From the NCBI RefSeq assembly GCF_030269925.1, contig NC_085135.1, positions 10,664,753-10,728,752 of the forward strand: a stretch of DNA of 64,000 nt, written 5' to 3'. The notes under the pieces are model-generated. The model was not told where the DNA came from, searched no databases, and saw only the letters and a program-made list of their open reading frames with translations. The position numbers and the translations under genes are program-made. Below are positions 51,490-60,763 of this stretch, in pieces (position 1 is the stretch's first letter; each line of letters opens with the position of its first letter). The DNA is from Bombyx mori. Lineage: Eukaryota > Arthropoda > Insecta > Lepidoptera > Bombycidae.

Positions 51490-53353
51490 CGGGGGCGCTG
51501 GAGTATCACGGCGTCCCCGCATACCTCCGTCGACTGATCGGCTCCTACCTCGAGGGCAGGTCGATCCAGTGCATCGGACACGGTGGGGCGATGTACCGCT
51601 TTCCGGTCGAGCGCGGTGTTCCGCAGGGGTCTGTCCTGGGCCCCCTGCTGTGGAACATCGGCTACGACTGGGTCCTGCGGGGCGTCATTCGGGGTCCCCT
51701 CCCCGGGCTGAGCGTAATTTGTTACGCCGACGACACGTTGGTCGTGGCTCCGGGGAGGGACTACCGGGAGTCTGCCCGTCTGGCGTGCGCAGGCGTGGCA
51801 CACGTCGTCACTAGGATCCGACGGTTGGGGCTCGAGGTGGCGCTCGACAAAACCCAGGCCCTGTTATTTCACGGGCCGGGACGAGCGCCGCCTCTGGGTG
51901 CCCACCTCGTGATCGGAGGCGTCCGCGTCGGGGTCGGGGTGACCGGTCTTCGGTACCTCGGCCTCGAACTGGACGGTCGGTGGAACTTCCGCGCTCACTT
52001 TGAGAAGTTGGGCCCTCGACTGATGGCGACGGCCGGCTCTTTGAGCCGGCTGCTTCCAAACGTCGGGGGTCCCGATCAGGTGGCGCGTCGCCTCTACATG
52101 GGGGTGGTGCGGTCGATGGCACTATACGGGGCTCCCGTATGGTGCCAGGGTGCGGTCAGGGCGATCCGAGGATACCGCACCGTCTCATTCGAGGCGGCGT
52201 GCTTGCTCGCCGGGACCCCACCCTGGGACCTGGAGGCGGAGGCGCTCGCTGCCGATTACCGGTGGCGTAGCGACCTTCGCTCTAGGGGGGAAGGGCGCCC
52301 CGGCGAAGGAGTAGTTCGAGCGCGGAGGCTCCAATCTCGGCGGTCCGTGCTGGAGGCGTGGTCTCGCCGCTTGGCGGACCCGTCGGCCGGCCTCCGAACC
52401 GTCGAGGCGGTCCGCCCGGTTCTCGCGGACTGGGTGGGCCGCGACCGCGGATGCCTCACCTTCCGGCTAACGCAGATGCTTACCGGCCATGGTTGTTTCG
52501 GCCGGTACTTGCACAAGATAGCCGGAAGGGAACCGACGGCGCAGTGCCACCACTGCGCGGACCGCGACGAGGAAGATACAGCGGAACACACGCTGGCGCG
52601 TTGCTCTGGATTTGACGAGCAACGCGCCGCCCTCGTCGCGGTCATTGGAGAGGACCTCTCGCTGCCGCGCGTCGTGGCTACGATGCTCGGCAGCGACGCG
52701 TCCTGGAAGGCGATGCTCGACTTCTGCGAGTCCACCATCTCGCAGAAGGAGGCGGCGGAGCGAGAGAGGGAGAGCTCTTCCCTTTCCGCACCGATCCGTC
52801 GCCGTCGAGCCGGGGGCCGGAGGCGGGAATACGCCCGTACGTCCCGGCCCCTGTAGGTGGCGGCCTCCCCCCGGTGAAGGTCAAGGGGCGACCTGAGGGG
52901 GTGAGGCCGCGCGGCGCGCTACCAGCACTCTAGCGCGCTGCCGTGGAGTGAATAGAGCGACCGGTCGACGGTGTATCGCGTCCCGACCCGGCAGGCTGGT
53001 TCTGGTCCAGCGGGGTATTCCGGGACACCAGCGGCACCGTCTGGGCGGCCCGACGGGCTGCCGTACCGAGACGGCCGACGTTTCAGAGCCTTCGATTCGC
53101 CTCGAAGGCTCCGTCGGCTGGGCGTCCTTGGGGTGAGCCGCGCCGTCTGGTTGTAGTGTTGACCGCGGTAGCCCCCCTACCTCATCCGGGTTCTGACCTC
53201 GGAGGGGATCGGACGTCGGGTGTAAGAGTGCAGGGGAGTCGTTTAGTGGGTGGGTCCTAAAATCCTTGGGCCCGCGGTCTGCTCACAACACCATGCAGAT
53301 CGTTGAGTCTCACATACCCCGCGCGCCCCTTTTGTGCGGGGACCTCGTAGGAG
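51490..53353 (+). mobile_element. Family S fragment E (ORF2 C-terminal half plus 3' UTR, no poly(A))
   Basis: Starts inside the RT (…GALEYHG) and ends in the 3' UTR at CTCGTAGGAG, about 15 bases before the normal tail. It replaces about 66 bases of ORF1 (positions 1825-1890 in copy 1), and no duplication is present. The left junction shares TCGC. It therefore did not arrive by ordinary target-primed insertion with full 3' end; repair or recombination is likelier. The ORF2 part (51491-52856) is open, with 17 residues deleted in frame near 52148. Confidence 0.85.
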
Positions 53354-53847
53354 CGGCGTGGGCGCGTTGCCCGGTAGCAACGGCGAACCTCCTGGCCACC
53401 CCTCCACAGGGTCGGCCGGCTGATAGTCCAGGGAGACTGCGCGTGGGCTGGGTGATGGCCCACGTGCAACTGCAGGAGAGCAGGCCGTGGCGTTGTCTTC
53501 GGTGCTTCGGCACCGGCCACGGCCTCGCCAAGTGCCCCTCGACCGTGGACCGCAGCGACCTGTGTTTCCGCTGCGGCCAACCGGGGCACAAGGCAGCCTC
53601 CTGCACCACAGCCGCGCCGCACTGCGTCTTGTGCGACGCGGCTAAAAGGAAGGCCGACCACCGGGCCGGGGGCCCGGCGTGTAAGTCCGCCCCCTCCTCT
53701 ACCAAAACGAGGAGGGGCGGCAAGAAAAATAAAAAGAAGAAGGAGAGGCCGGCTGCAACAAGGGCAGCCGGCGAGTCAGATCCCGCCGCGGCTGTTGTCG
53801 AGCCGCAGGGCGGGACAGACGAGGGAGCGATGGACGTAGCCCCGTAA
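53354..53847 (+). pseudogene. Family S ORF1 of copy C, C-terminal part with zinc knuckles
   Basis: Resumes ORF1 66 bases after the point lost at fragment E. It has the three knuckles and the basic tail, ends with TAA 53845-53847 sharing its A with the ORF2 ATG, and sits in the same hairpin as in copy 1 (53823-53868). Confidence 0.88.
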
Positions 53848-56800
53848 TGGGTTGCGTCCATCGCTTCCTGCAAAGTAATTTGAACCACTCCGCCAGGGCA
53901 CAGGATCTCCTCGTCCACACCATGGCGGAGTGGTCAATCGACGTCGCTGTCGCCGCGGAGCCGTATTTCGTCCCCACCGACCAGGACTGCTGGATCGGGG
54001 ACGTCGACGGCTCCGTGGCCATTATATTACGACAGTCCGCGGCGTTACCCCCCTTGGATATGGTGGCCAGGGGACCCGGGTACGTCGCGGCTAGGATCGA
54101 CGGGACCGTCGTGATCGGGGCGTACTTTTCTCCGAACAGGAGCCTCGCCGAGCTCGAGCGGTTTCTGGGCGGGCTCGAGGCGCTTTTACACCGCCTCGGG
54201 TCCCGCCCTGTCATCGTCGCGGGGGACCTCAATGCCAAGTGTACGGCTTGGGGTTCCCCCCGCACGGATTCGCGAGGCGGGGCCCTTTCGGAGTGGGCGA
54301 TCGCGACCGGCCTCTGTCTCCTAAACAGAGGCACGGTCGCGACTTGCGTGCGGTGGAACGGGGAATCTCACGTGGACGTGACGTTCGCGTCCCCGTCCGC
54401 CGTGCGCCGCACCCGCGGCTGGCGCGTACTCGAGGGGGCGGAGACGCTCTCGGACCACAGATACGTCCGATTCGAGCTCTCCGCCTCCTCCTTGTCGTCG
54501 TCGTCAGCCGTGGGCGCCCGCGGCGAGGAGGAGCTCCCGCAAGGTGCGCCCCGTTCGTTCCCCAGGTGGGCCTTGAAACGGATGAACAAGGAGTTGCTGA
54601 TGGAGGCGGCCGCTGTTGCCGCGTGGGCGCCAAAACCCGCGCGGCTCGCGGACGTGGATGCGGAGGTCGACTGGTTCCGGGGCACCATGGCAAACATTTG
54701 TGATGCCGCCATGCCCCGGGTCGGCCCCCGAGCACCACGTGGGGGTGCGTTCTGGTGGTCGCCCGAGATCGGAAGACTCCGCGAGGAGTGCGTGAGGGCG
54801 CGCCGCCGGAGCGCACGCCACCGCCGCCGCCGTCGTCGCGACGCTGCGTTCGCGGAGACGGCGGCCCAGCTGCACGCTGACTGTCGTCAAAAGCAGACGG
54901 CGCTGCAGCTGGCCATCGGCGAGGCCAAGAAGCAGAGCATGAAGACTCTCCTGGAGTCGCTCGACGAAGATCCCTGGGGGCGCCCATACAAGATGGTTCG
55001 CAGAAAACTGCAGCCGTGGGCGCTCCCGGTGACCGAGCGGCTCCAGCCTCGGCAGCTGCGGGAAATTGTTGCGGCACTCTTCCCGCCGGCAGCGGGGGGG
55101 GACTTTGAGCCCCCCCAGATGGACGCCACGTGGGGCACGCCTCCGCGTCGCCCCAGCGTTTCCGCTGCCGAGGAGCCCCCTCCCCCTATCACGGGGGCGG
55201 AGATCCATGCGGCCGTGTCCAGAATGAGAGCGAAGGACGCGGCCCCCGGCCCTGACGGCGTTCACGGCCGGGTCTGGAGCTTGGCCTTCGAGGCCCTAGG
55301 GGACCGGCTCGGGGGGCTTTTCGAAGCGTGCCTCGAGTCGGGACGGTTCCCGTCGAAATGGAAGACGGGCAGACTGGTCCTTCTGCGGAAGGACGGGCGC
55401 CCCGCGGACTCACCCGCGGGCTATCGCCCCATCGTGTTGCTGGACGAAGCGGGCAAGATGCTCGAGAGGATCGTCGCGGCCCGCATCGTCCGGCACCTGA
55501 CCGAGACGGGTCCCGATCTTTCGGCGGAACAATACGGCTTCAGAGAGGGCCGCTCGACGATAGACGCAATTCTGCGCGTGCGTGCCCTCTCCGACGAAGC
55601 CGTATCCCGGGGCGGGGTGGCGATGGCGTTATCCTTAGATGTAAGGAACGCCTTCAACACCCTGCCCTGGTCGGTGATCGCGGGGGCGCTGGAGTATCAC
55701 GGCGTCCCCGCATACCTCCGCCGACTGATCGGCTCCTACCTCGAGGGCAGGTCGATCCAGTGCATCGGAAACGGTGGGGCGATGTACCGCTTCCCCGCCG
55801 AGCGCGGTGTTCCGCAGGGGTCTGTCCTGGACCCCCTGCTGTGGAACATCGGCTACGACTGGGTCCTGCGGGGCGTCGTACGGGGTCCCCTCCCCGGGCT
55901 GAGCGTAATTTGTTACGCCGACGACACGTTGGTCGTGGCTCCGGGGAGGGACTACCGGGAGTCTGCCCGTCTGGCGTGCGCAGGCGCGGCACACGTCGTC
56001 ACAAGGATCCGACGGCTGGGACTCGAGGTGGCGCTCGACAAAACCCAGGCCCTGTTGTTTCACGGGCCGGGACGAGCGCCGCCTCTGGGTGCCCACCTCG
56101 TGATCGAAGGCGTCCGCGTCGGGGTCGGGGTGACCGGTCTTCGGTACCTCGGCCTTGAACTGGATGGTCGGTGGAACTTCCGCGCTCACTTTGCGAAGTT
56201 GGGCCCTCGACTGATGGCGACGGCCGGCTCTTTGAGCCGGCTGCTTCCAAACGTCGGGGGTCCCGATCAGGTGGCGCGCCGCCTCTACATGGGGGTGGTG
56301 CGGTCGATGGCACTATACGGGGCTCCCGTATGGTGCCACGCCCTGACCCGCAAGTACGTCGCGGCGCTGCGACGTCCGCAGCGCGCGATCGCGGTCAGGG
56401 CGATCCGAGGATACCGCACCGTCTCCTTCGAGGCGGCGTGCTTGCTCGCCGGGGCGCCACCCTGGGACCTGGAGGCGGAGGCGCTCGCTGCCGATTACCG
56501 GTGGCGTAGCGACCTTCGCTCTAGGGGGGAAGGGCGCCCCGGCGAAGGAGTAGTTCGAGCGCGGAGGCTCCAATCTCGGCGGTCCGTGCTGGAGGCGTGG
56601 TCTCGCCGCTTGGCGGACCCGTCGGCCGGCCTCCGTACCGTCGAGGCGGTCCGCCCGGTTCTCGCGGACTGGGTGGGCCGCGACCGCGGATGCCTCACCT
56701 TCCGGCTGACGCAGATGTTGACCGGCCATGGGTGTTTTGGCCGGTACCTCTTTAAGATAGCCGGAAGGGAACCGACGGCGCAGTGCCACCACTGCGCGGA

Positions 56801-57095
56801 CCGCGACGAGGAAGACACAGCGGAACATACATTGGCGCGTTGCTCTGGATTCGACGAGCAACGCGCCGCCCTCGTCGCGGTCATAGGAGAGGACCTCTCG
56901 CTGCCGCGCGTCGTGGCTACGATGCTCGGCAGCGACGCGTCCTGGAAGGCGATGCTCGACTTCTGCGAGTCCACCATCTCGCAGAAGGAGGCGGCGGAGC
57001 GAGAGAGGGAGAGCTCTTCCCTTTCCGCACCGATCCGTCGCCGTCGAGCCGGGAGCCGGAGGCGGGAATACGCCCGTACGTCCCGGCCCCTGTAG
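53847..57095 (+). CDS. Family S ORF2, full-length endonuclease/reverse transcriptase
   Basis: 1082 codons, the only unbroken ORF2 of the family here. It nicks target DNA and copies element RNA there. AP-like endonuclease, residues 1-225: Asn in SNLNH, Glu39 (AEPYF), D127/N129 (GDLNAK), D177 and S202-D203-H204. RT, about 440-760: [44 protein letters not shown] and YADD at 690-693. C-terminal zinc motif C980, C983, H994, C999. Residue 662 in the PQGSVL-x-PLLW block is Asp; copies D, E and F have Gly. This may weaken the enzyme. The start is fixed by the TAATG junction. Confidence 0.94.
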   Translation: MGCVHRFLQSNLNHSARAQDLLVHTMAEWSIDVAVAAEPYFVPTDQDCWIGDVDGSVAIILRQSAALPPLDMVARGPGYVAARIDGTVVIGAYFSPNRSLAELERFLGGLEALLHRLGSRPVIVAGDLNAKCTAWGSPRTDSRGGALSEWAIATGLCLLNRGTVATCVRWNGESHVDVTFASPSAVRRTRGWRVLEGAETLSDHRYVRFELSASSLSSSSAVGARGEEELPQGAPRSFPRWALKRMNKELLMEAAAVAAWAPKPARLADVDAEVDWFRGTMANICDAAMPRVGPRAPRGGAFWWSPEIGRLREECVRARRRSARHRRRRRRDAAFAETAAQLHADCRQKQTALQLAIGEAKKQSMKTLLESLDEDPWGRPYKMVRRKLQPWALPVTERLQPRQLREIVAALFPPAAGGDFEPPQMDATWGTPPRRPSVSAAEEPPPPITGAEIHAAVSRMRAKDAAPGPDGVHGRVWSLAFEALGDRLGGLFEACLESGRFPSKWKTGRLVLLRKDGRPADSPAGYRPIVLLDEAGKMLERIVAARIVRHLTETGPDLSAEQYGFREGRSTIDAILRVRALSDEAVSRGGVAMALSLDVRNAFNTLPWSVIAGALEYHGVPAYLRRLIGSYLEGRSIQCIGNGGAMYRFPAERGVPQGSVLDPLLWNIGYDWVLRGVVRGPLPGLSVICYADDTLVVAPGRDYRESARLACAGAAHVVTRIRRLGLEVALDKTQALLFHGPGRAPPLGAHLVIEGVRVGVGVTGLRYLGLELDGRWNFRAHFAKLGPRLMATAGSLSRLLPNVGGPDQVARRLYMGVVRSMALYGAPVWCHALTRKYVAALRRPQRAIAVRAIRGYRTVSFEAACLLAGAPPWDLEAEALAADYRWRSDLRSRGEGRPGEGVVRARRLQSRRSVLEAWSRRLADPSAGLRTVEAVRPVLADWVGRDRGCLTFRLTQMLTGHGCFGRYLFKIAGREPTAQCHHCADRDEEDTAEHTLARCSGFDEQRAALVAVIGEDLSLPRVVATMLGSDASWKAMLDFCESTISQKEAAERERESSSLSAPIRRRRAGSRRREYARTSRPL

Positions 57096-57632
57096 GTGGC
57101 GGCCTCCCCCCGGTGAAGGTCAAGGGGCGACCTGAGGGGGTGAGGCCGCGCGGCGCGCTACCAGCACTCTAGCGCGCTGCTGTGGAGTGAATAGAGCGAC
57201 CGGTCGACGGTGTATCGCGTCCCGACCCGGCAGGCTGGTCTTCTGGTCCAGCGGGGTATTCCGGGACACCAGCGGCACCGTCTGGGCGGCCCGACGGGCT
57301 GCCGTACCGAGACGGCCGACGTTTCAGAGCCTTCGATTCGCCTCGAAGGCTCCGTCGGCTGGGCGTCCTTGGGGTGAGCCGCGCCGTCTGGTTGTAGTGT
57401 TGACCGCGGTAGCCCCCCTACCTCATCCGGGTTCTGACCTCGGAGGGGATCGGACGTCGGGTGTAAGAGTGCAGGGGAGTCGTTTAGTGGGTGGGTCCTA
57501 AAATCCTTGGGCCCGCGGTCTGCTCACAACACCATGCAGATCGTTGAGTCTCACATACCCCGCGCGCCCCTTTTGCGCGGGGACCTCGTAGGAGGTTCGG
57601 CCCTCTACCCGAAAAAATAAAAAATAAAAAAA
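57096..57632 (+). other. Family S 3' UTR and A-rich tail, copy C
   Basis: Same as the copy 1 3' UTR with few changes, and all three hairpins are present. The tail (57612-57632) contains two T, unlike the pure A tails of copies 1, 2 and D. Confidence 0.88.
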
Positions 57633-57646
57633 GGGTACACTTCACC
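57633..57646 (+). repeat. Target-site duplication, right, of family S copy C
   Basis: GGGTACACTTCACC, identical to 46215-46228. Confidence 0.95.
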
Positions 57647-58908
57647 GACAGTTATGTCGTTGAGTTTCCGATAGTCGATTACTATCCGCTATTTCTTTTG
57701 GCCGGAAGCATCAGCTTTTTACCACCCAGATGGGGGAGGACCAAGGAGAGGAAGATGGAGTGATAATATCTTGGTCCAACATTTTATTGATTTGGGTTTC
57801 TACTTCTTGTTTATGGCATTCCGGGAACCGATATGATTTAGTGTGGATTGGAATGTCATTAGTGGTTTTAATTTCGTGTTGGATGCTTGGAGAAAAGGAT
57901 AAAGGCTCGTCAGGAAGATGGAATATATCAGAGTAATCTGAACATAGATTAAGAAGGGCATCAATTTCCTCTTGATTTAAATGAGATGTTCTTAAAGAGT
58001 CTAGTACCTTTTTTGTACGTTTAGTTACATTCTCGACGTTCAGGAGAGTCTGAATTGGGTAGGTGTCTATTTCATCTAGTTTTAATTTAAGGGTACGTCT
58101 GATTTTAGTAGGTTTGTTAGAAATATTAACGACTGGAATGTTTACTCTTTTGTTTTCTTTTACCTTTACAAGGCAGTTTGCCGTAAGGAGTGTTTTGGAA
58201 AGGTGCTGATCTATTATAACACCTTCTTTTAATTCTGGATTTACGACAGAACATTCAATCACTGTTTCCGTACGTGGGGGAATGATATAATATTGATCGA
58301 AGAAGTGTATTTTGATTTCATTTCGATTTATTTTTAGAACATCACGACTATAGTCAATATTGCAACTGTTAGCTGTTAGGAAATCGTTTCCTATGATACC
58401 ATCATAGGGTAGGTTTATATTTTTTATTAAGTGAAATTTATGGTTTATTAATTTGTTATCATTGATTTTAAATTTAGATTAAAGTAACCTAATGTAGGGG
58501 TGGCTTCTTCGCCGGGATCGGTGCCTTTTATATTTATTGGTTCGGGAGTTATAGGTGGTTATTTGAGAACACATGATTGTTTTAGTAGACAAATGGCAGA
58601 TCCTGAGTCTACCAAGAGTGTGAGTGGAATGTCGGACACTGGTGATTCCACCAGCACATGAGGTAATAACTTCTTTGAGGTATCGATGTTAATTTCGTAA
58701 ATTTCCTTACAGTTGGAAAGTACCGGCGTTGGCACAGTAGTTGATGGCCTAAGGTTTCCTTTCTCAGATGTTGGTTTCAGAGTACTGGATTTGTCTGAAT
58801 TGAGTCTGTCAGTTTGGGGCTGGTTACCCTGTCGGTTAGACTTGGATATAAGGTTAAGTCTGTCAGTTTGGGGCTGGTTACCCTGTCGGTTAGACTTGGA
58901 TATAAGGT
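57633..58908 (-). pseudogene. pol: Gypsy B pol, protease part and start of RT
   Basis: Minus-strand continuation of gypsy B pol. Breaks against gypsy A: four bases lost near 57720 (ends the frame WVV), one base lost near 58480, and a Gln codon turned to TAA near 58561. The empty site for the 12103 insertion is at 58737-58751. Only two of the 54-bp repeats (about 58800-58908) remain before the Kabuki-like LTR. Confidence 0.9.
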
Positions 58909-59350
58909 TGTGGCGTGTATATATTTTGTGTAGCTTTAAGTTTATTTTTTGTATAGTGTTATTATTATAGTGTATAGTGTATTTAGTCTAAAATATATTT
59001 TATGTTAAATTAAATAATATTATTTCCGGACAAGCAGTTAAATTTTATATATATATAGTGGTGGCTACGCATCCTCGGCGCCCGCGGCCCGATGGAGCGG
59101 CTCCGCTGCCGGCCGTGCAGTTCGATCAGTTGGCTCGCCACTACGGACACGCGCGACGTATATGTCTCTAAATAACGCTGCTTCCGATTAGCTATAATTT
59201 CCTTGTAACTTCAGCTTTGTTGCTTTCTCGTGGTACATATACTCCTTCTTGTGGTGTTGACTATTATTGTGTTTAAAAATAACAAATAAACTGTATAAAC
59301 CTGTGGGAACTATTATTCAGTTTTAACACCCTACGCTAACTAAAACCACA
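58909..59350 (+). repeat. 5' LTR of the Kabuki-like element
   Basis: 442 bp, begins TGTGGCG and ends ACCACA (TGTGG/CCACA inverted ends). A TATATATATA run lies at about 59048. The boundary is fixed on the left by the break in the gypsy B repeat and on the right by the primer site. Confidence 0.82.
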
Positions 59351-59351
59351 T

Positions 59352-59369
59352 TGGTGACCCCGTCAGAAC
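59352..59369 (+). promoter_or_regulatory. Primer-binding site (tRNA-Trp type) of the Kabuki-like element
   Basis: TGGTGACCCC one base after the LTR; complementary to GGGGTCACCA, the 3' end of tRNA-Trp with CCA (recalled). Confidence 0.78.
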
Positions 59370-59375
59370 ACGGAA

Positions 59376-60184
59376 ATGAGTGTATCCAAAAAACAAGTTG
59401 TGTCTGCGGAACAAAATCGTGGTGATGTTCCAGAAACTTATCGTGTGGGCGTGCGGATACCCCCATTTTACGCCGAGAAACCCTCACTTTGGTTCTCCCA
59501 GATGGAAGCACAGTTTGCTTTAGCAAACATCAAGACGGACGAGACAAAGTTTTACTACGTCACAGGCAACCTGGATCCACAGTTTGCAAGCGAGGTCGAA
59601 GATATAATTTGCTACCCACCCACGGAAGAAAAATATGAAAAATTGAAAACTGAACTCATAAAGAGGCTGTCAGCATCGCGTGAGAAAAAGGTGAAGCAGC
59701 TTCTTATGCATGAAGAGCTTGGGGACAGAAAACCATCGCAGTTCTACCGCCACCTTCTTAATTTGGCTGGACCTGGGGTTCCGGAGGAGTTTCTGCGCAC
59801 AATTTGGACAAGTCGCCTGCCCAACAGTACGCAAGCCATCATCGCGTCACAGACCAAGGCCGATATGGATGAACTTACGGAACTAGCCGACAGAGTTCAC
59901 GACGTAGTCGGCTCGCAAATTGCATCGACATCCGTCGTCACAGCATCATCGGGGACTTCTAGTGACGGTATGGCAGATTGCCGCGCTGACCAGGCAGGTG
60001 GAAAAGCTAACAGGAAGAATGGAACGAATGTCTCGACTCAGGCGACGCTTCGACAGCCGTACGCGTAATCGTTCGTGCTCCACAAGATCACATTCCAATT
60101 ACCGACGGTACCCTCTATGTTGGTACCACCACAAATTCGGGGAGGAAGCTAAAAAATGCATCAGACCATGTGACCATCACACCC
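59376..60184 (+). pseudogene. gag: Kabuki-like Gag, frameshifted and cut
   Basis: ATG at 59376; 231 codons open. The capsid part has the conserved start RIPPFYAEKPSLWFSQ and the ALANI/TDETKFYYV region of CsRn1-clade Gags. Near 59970 the frame changes. The next frame reads AALTRQVEKL and then the zinc motif CWYHHKFGEEAKKC-x3-C (about 60118-60170). Family S copy F interrupts it at about 60184, before protease and RT. Confidence 0.85.
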
Positions 60185-60763
60185 ACAAAGGAGGAGGTCG
60201 CCGCAGCCATCGCGTCGCAGGGCAACTGCGCCCTCGCCGATGTCAAGGTCGGGGAGTTCCGGGTCACCTACTCTGGAACCCGGACTGCGTGGGCGCGTTG
60301 CCCCATTGCAACGGCGATCCTCCTGGCCACCCCTCCACAGGGTCGGCCTTCGGACAGCCCGGGGAGATTGCGCGTGGGCTGGGTTGTGGCCCACGTGCAA
60401 CTGCAGGAGAGCAGGCCGTGGCGCTGTCTTCGGTGCTTCGGCACCGGCCACGGCCTCGCCAAGAGCCCCTCGACAGTGGACCGCAGCAACCTGTGCTTCC
60501 GCTGCGGCCAACTGGGGCACAAGGCAGCCTCCTGCACCGCAGCCGCGCCGCACTGCGTCTTGTGCGACGCGGCTAAAAGGAAGGCCGACCACCGGGCCGG
60601 GGGCCCGGCGTGCAAGTCCGCCCCCTCCTCTACAAAAACGAGGAGGGGCGGAAAGAAAAAGAAGCCGGCTGCAACAAGGGCAGCCGGCGAGTCAGTTCCC
60701 GCCGCGGCTGTTGTCGAGCCGCAGGGCGGGACAGACGAGGGAGCGATGGACGTAGCCCCGTAA
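60185..60763 (+). pseudogene. Family S ORF1 of copy F, C-terminal part
   Basis: About 190 codons with the three zinc knuckles; the first has Ser instead of its last Cys (GLAKS), so that knuckle is spoiled. It ends at TAA 60761-60763, sharing A with the ORF2 start. Confidence 0.88.

Larger units (their letters stand above)
46229..57632 (+). mobile_element. Family S copy C, full-length insertion carrying copy D and fragment E
   Basis: Flanked by a 14-bp duplication inside gypsy B pol. Order: 5' UTR (46229-47066), ORF1 start, copy D (47559-50560, minus), ORF1 middle (50576-51489, with about 410 bases deleted), fragment E (51490-53353), ORF1 end (53354-53847), intact ORF2, 3' UTR, and an A-rich tail interrupted by T (57612-57632). 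Without the inserts it would be about 6.9 kb, the size of SART-type elements. It gives the only view of the family's 5' end. Confidence 0.9.
41210..58908 (-). mobile_element. Gypsy B, minus strand, close relative of gypsy A, opened by copy C and cut by a Kabuki-like LTR
   Basis: The element occupies 41210-46228 and 57633-58908; the sequence between is family S copy C. It reads 3' LTR, env, pol, and the start of pol with two of the 54-bp repeats, then stops at the Kabuki-like LTR. Gag and the 5' LTR are not in the window. It is very similar to gypsy A but has frameshifts and stops in pol and env, so it is inactive. Confidence 0.94.
58909..60184 (+). mobile_element. Kabuki/CsRn1-like LTR element, 5' part
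   Basis: 5' LTR, primer site and gag; the rest is beyond copy F and outside the window. It inserted into the 54-bp repeats of gypsy B. The tRNA-Trp-type primer site and the CWYH...FG...KC...C zinc motif of Gag are typical of the CsRn1/Kabuki clade. Confidence 0.88.
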
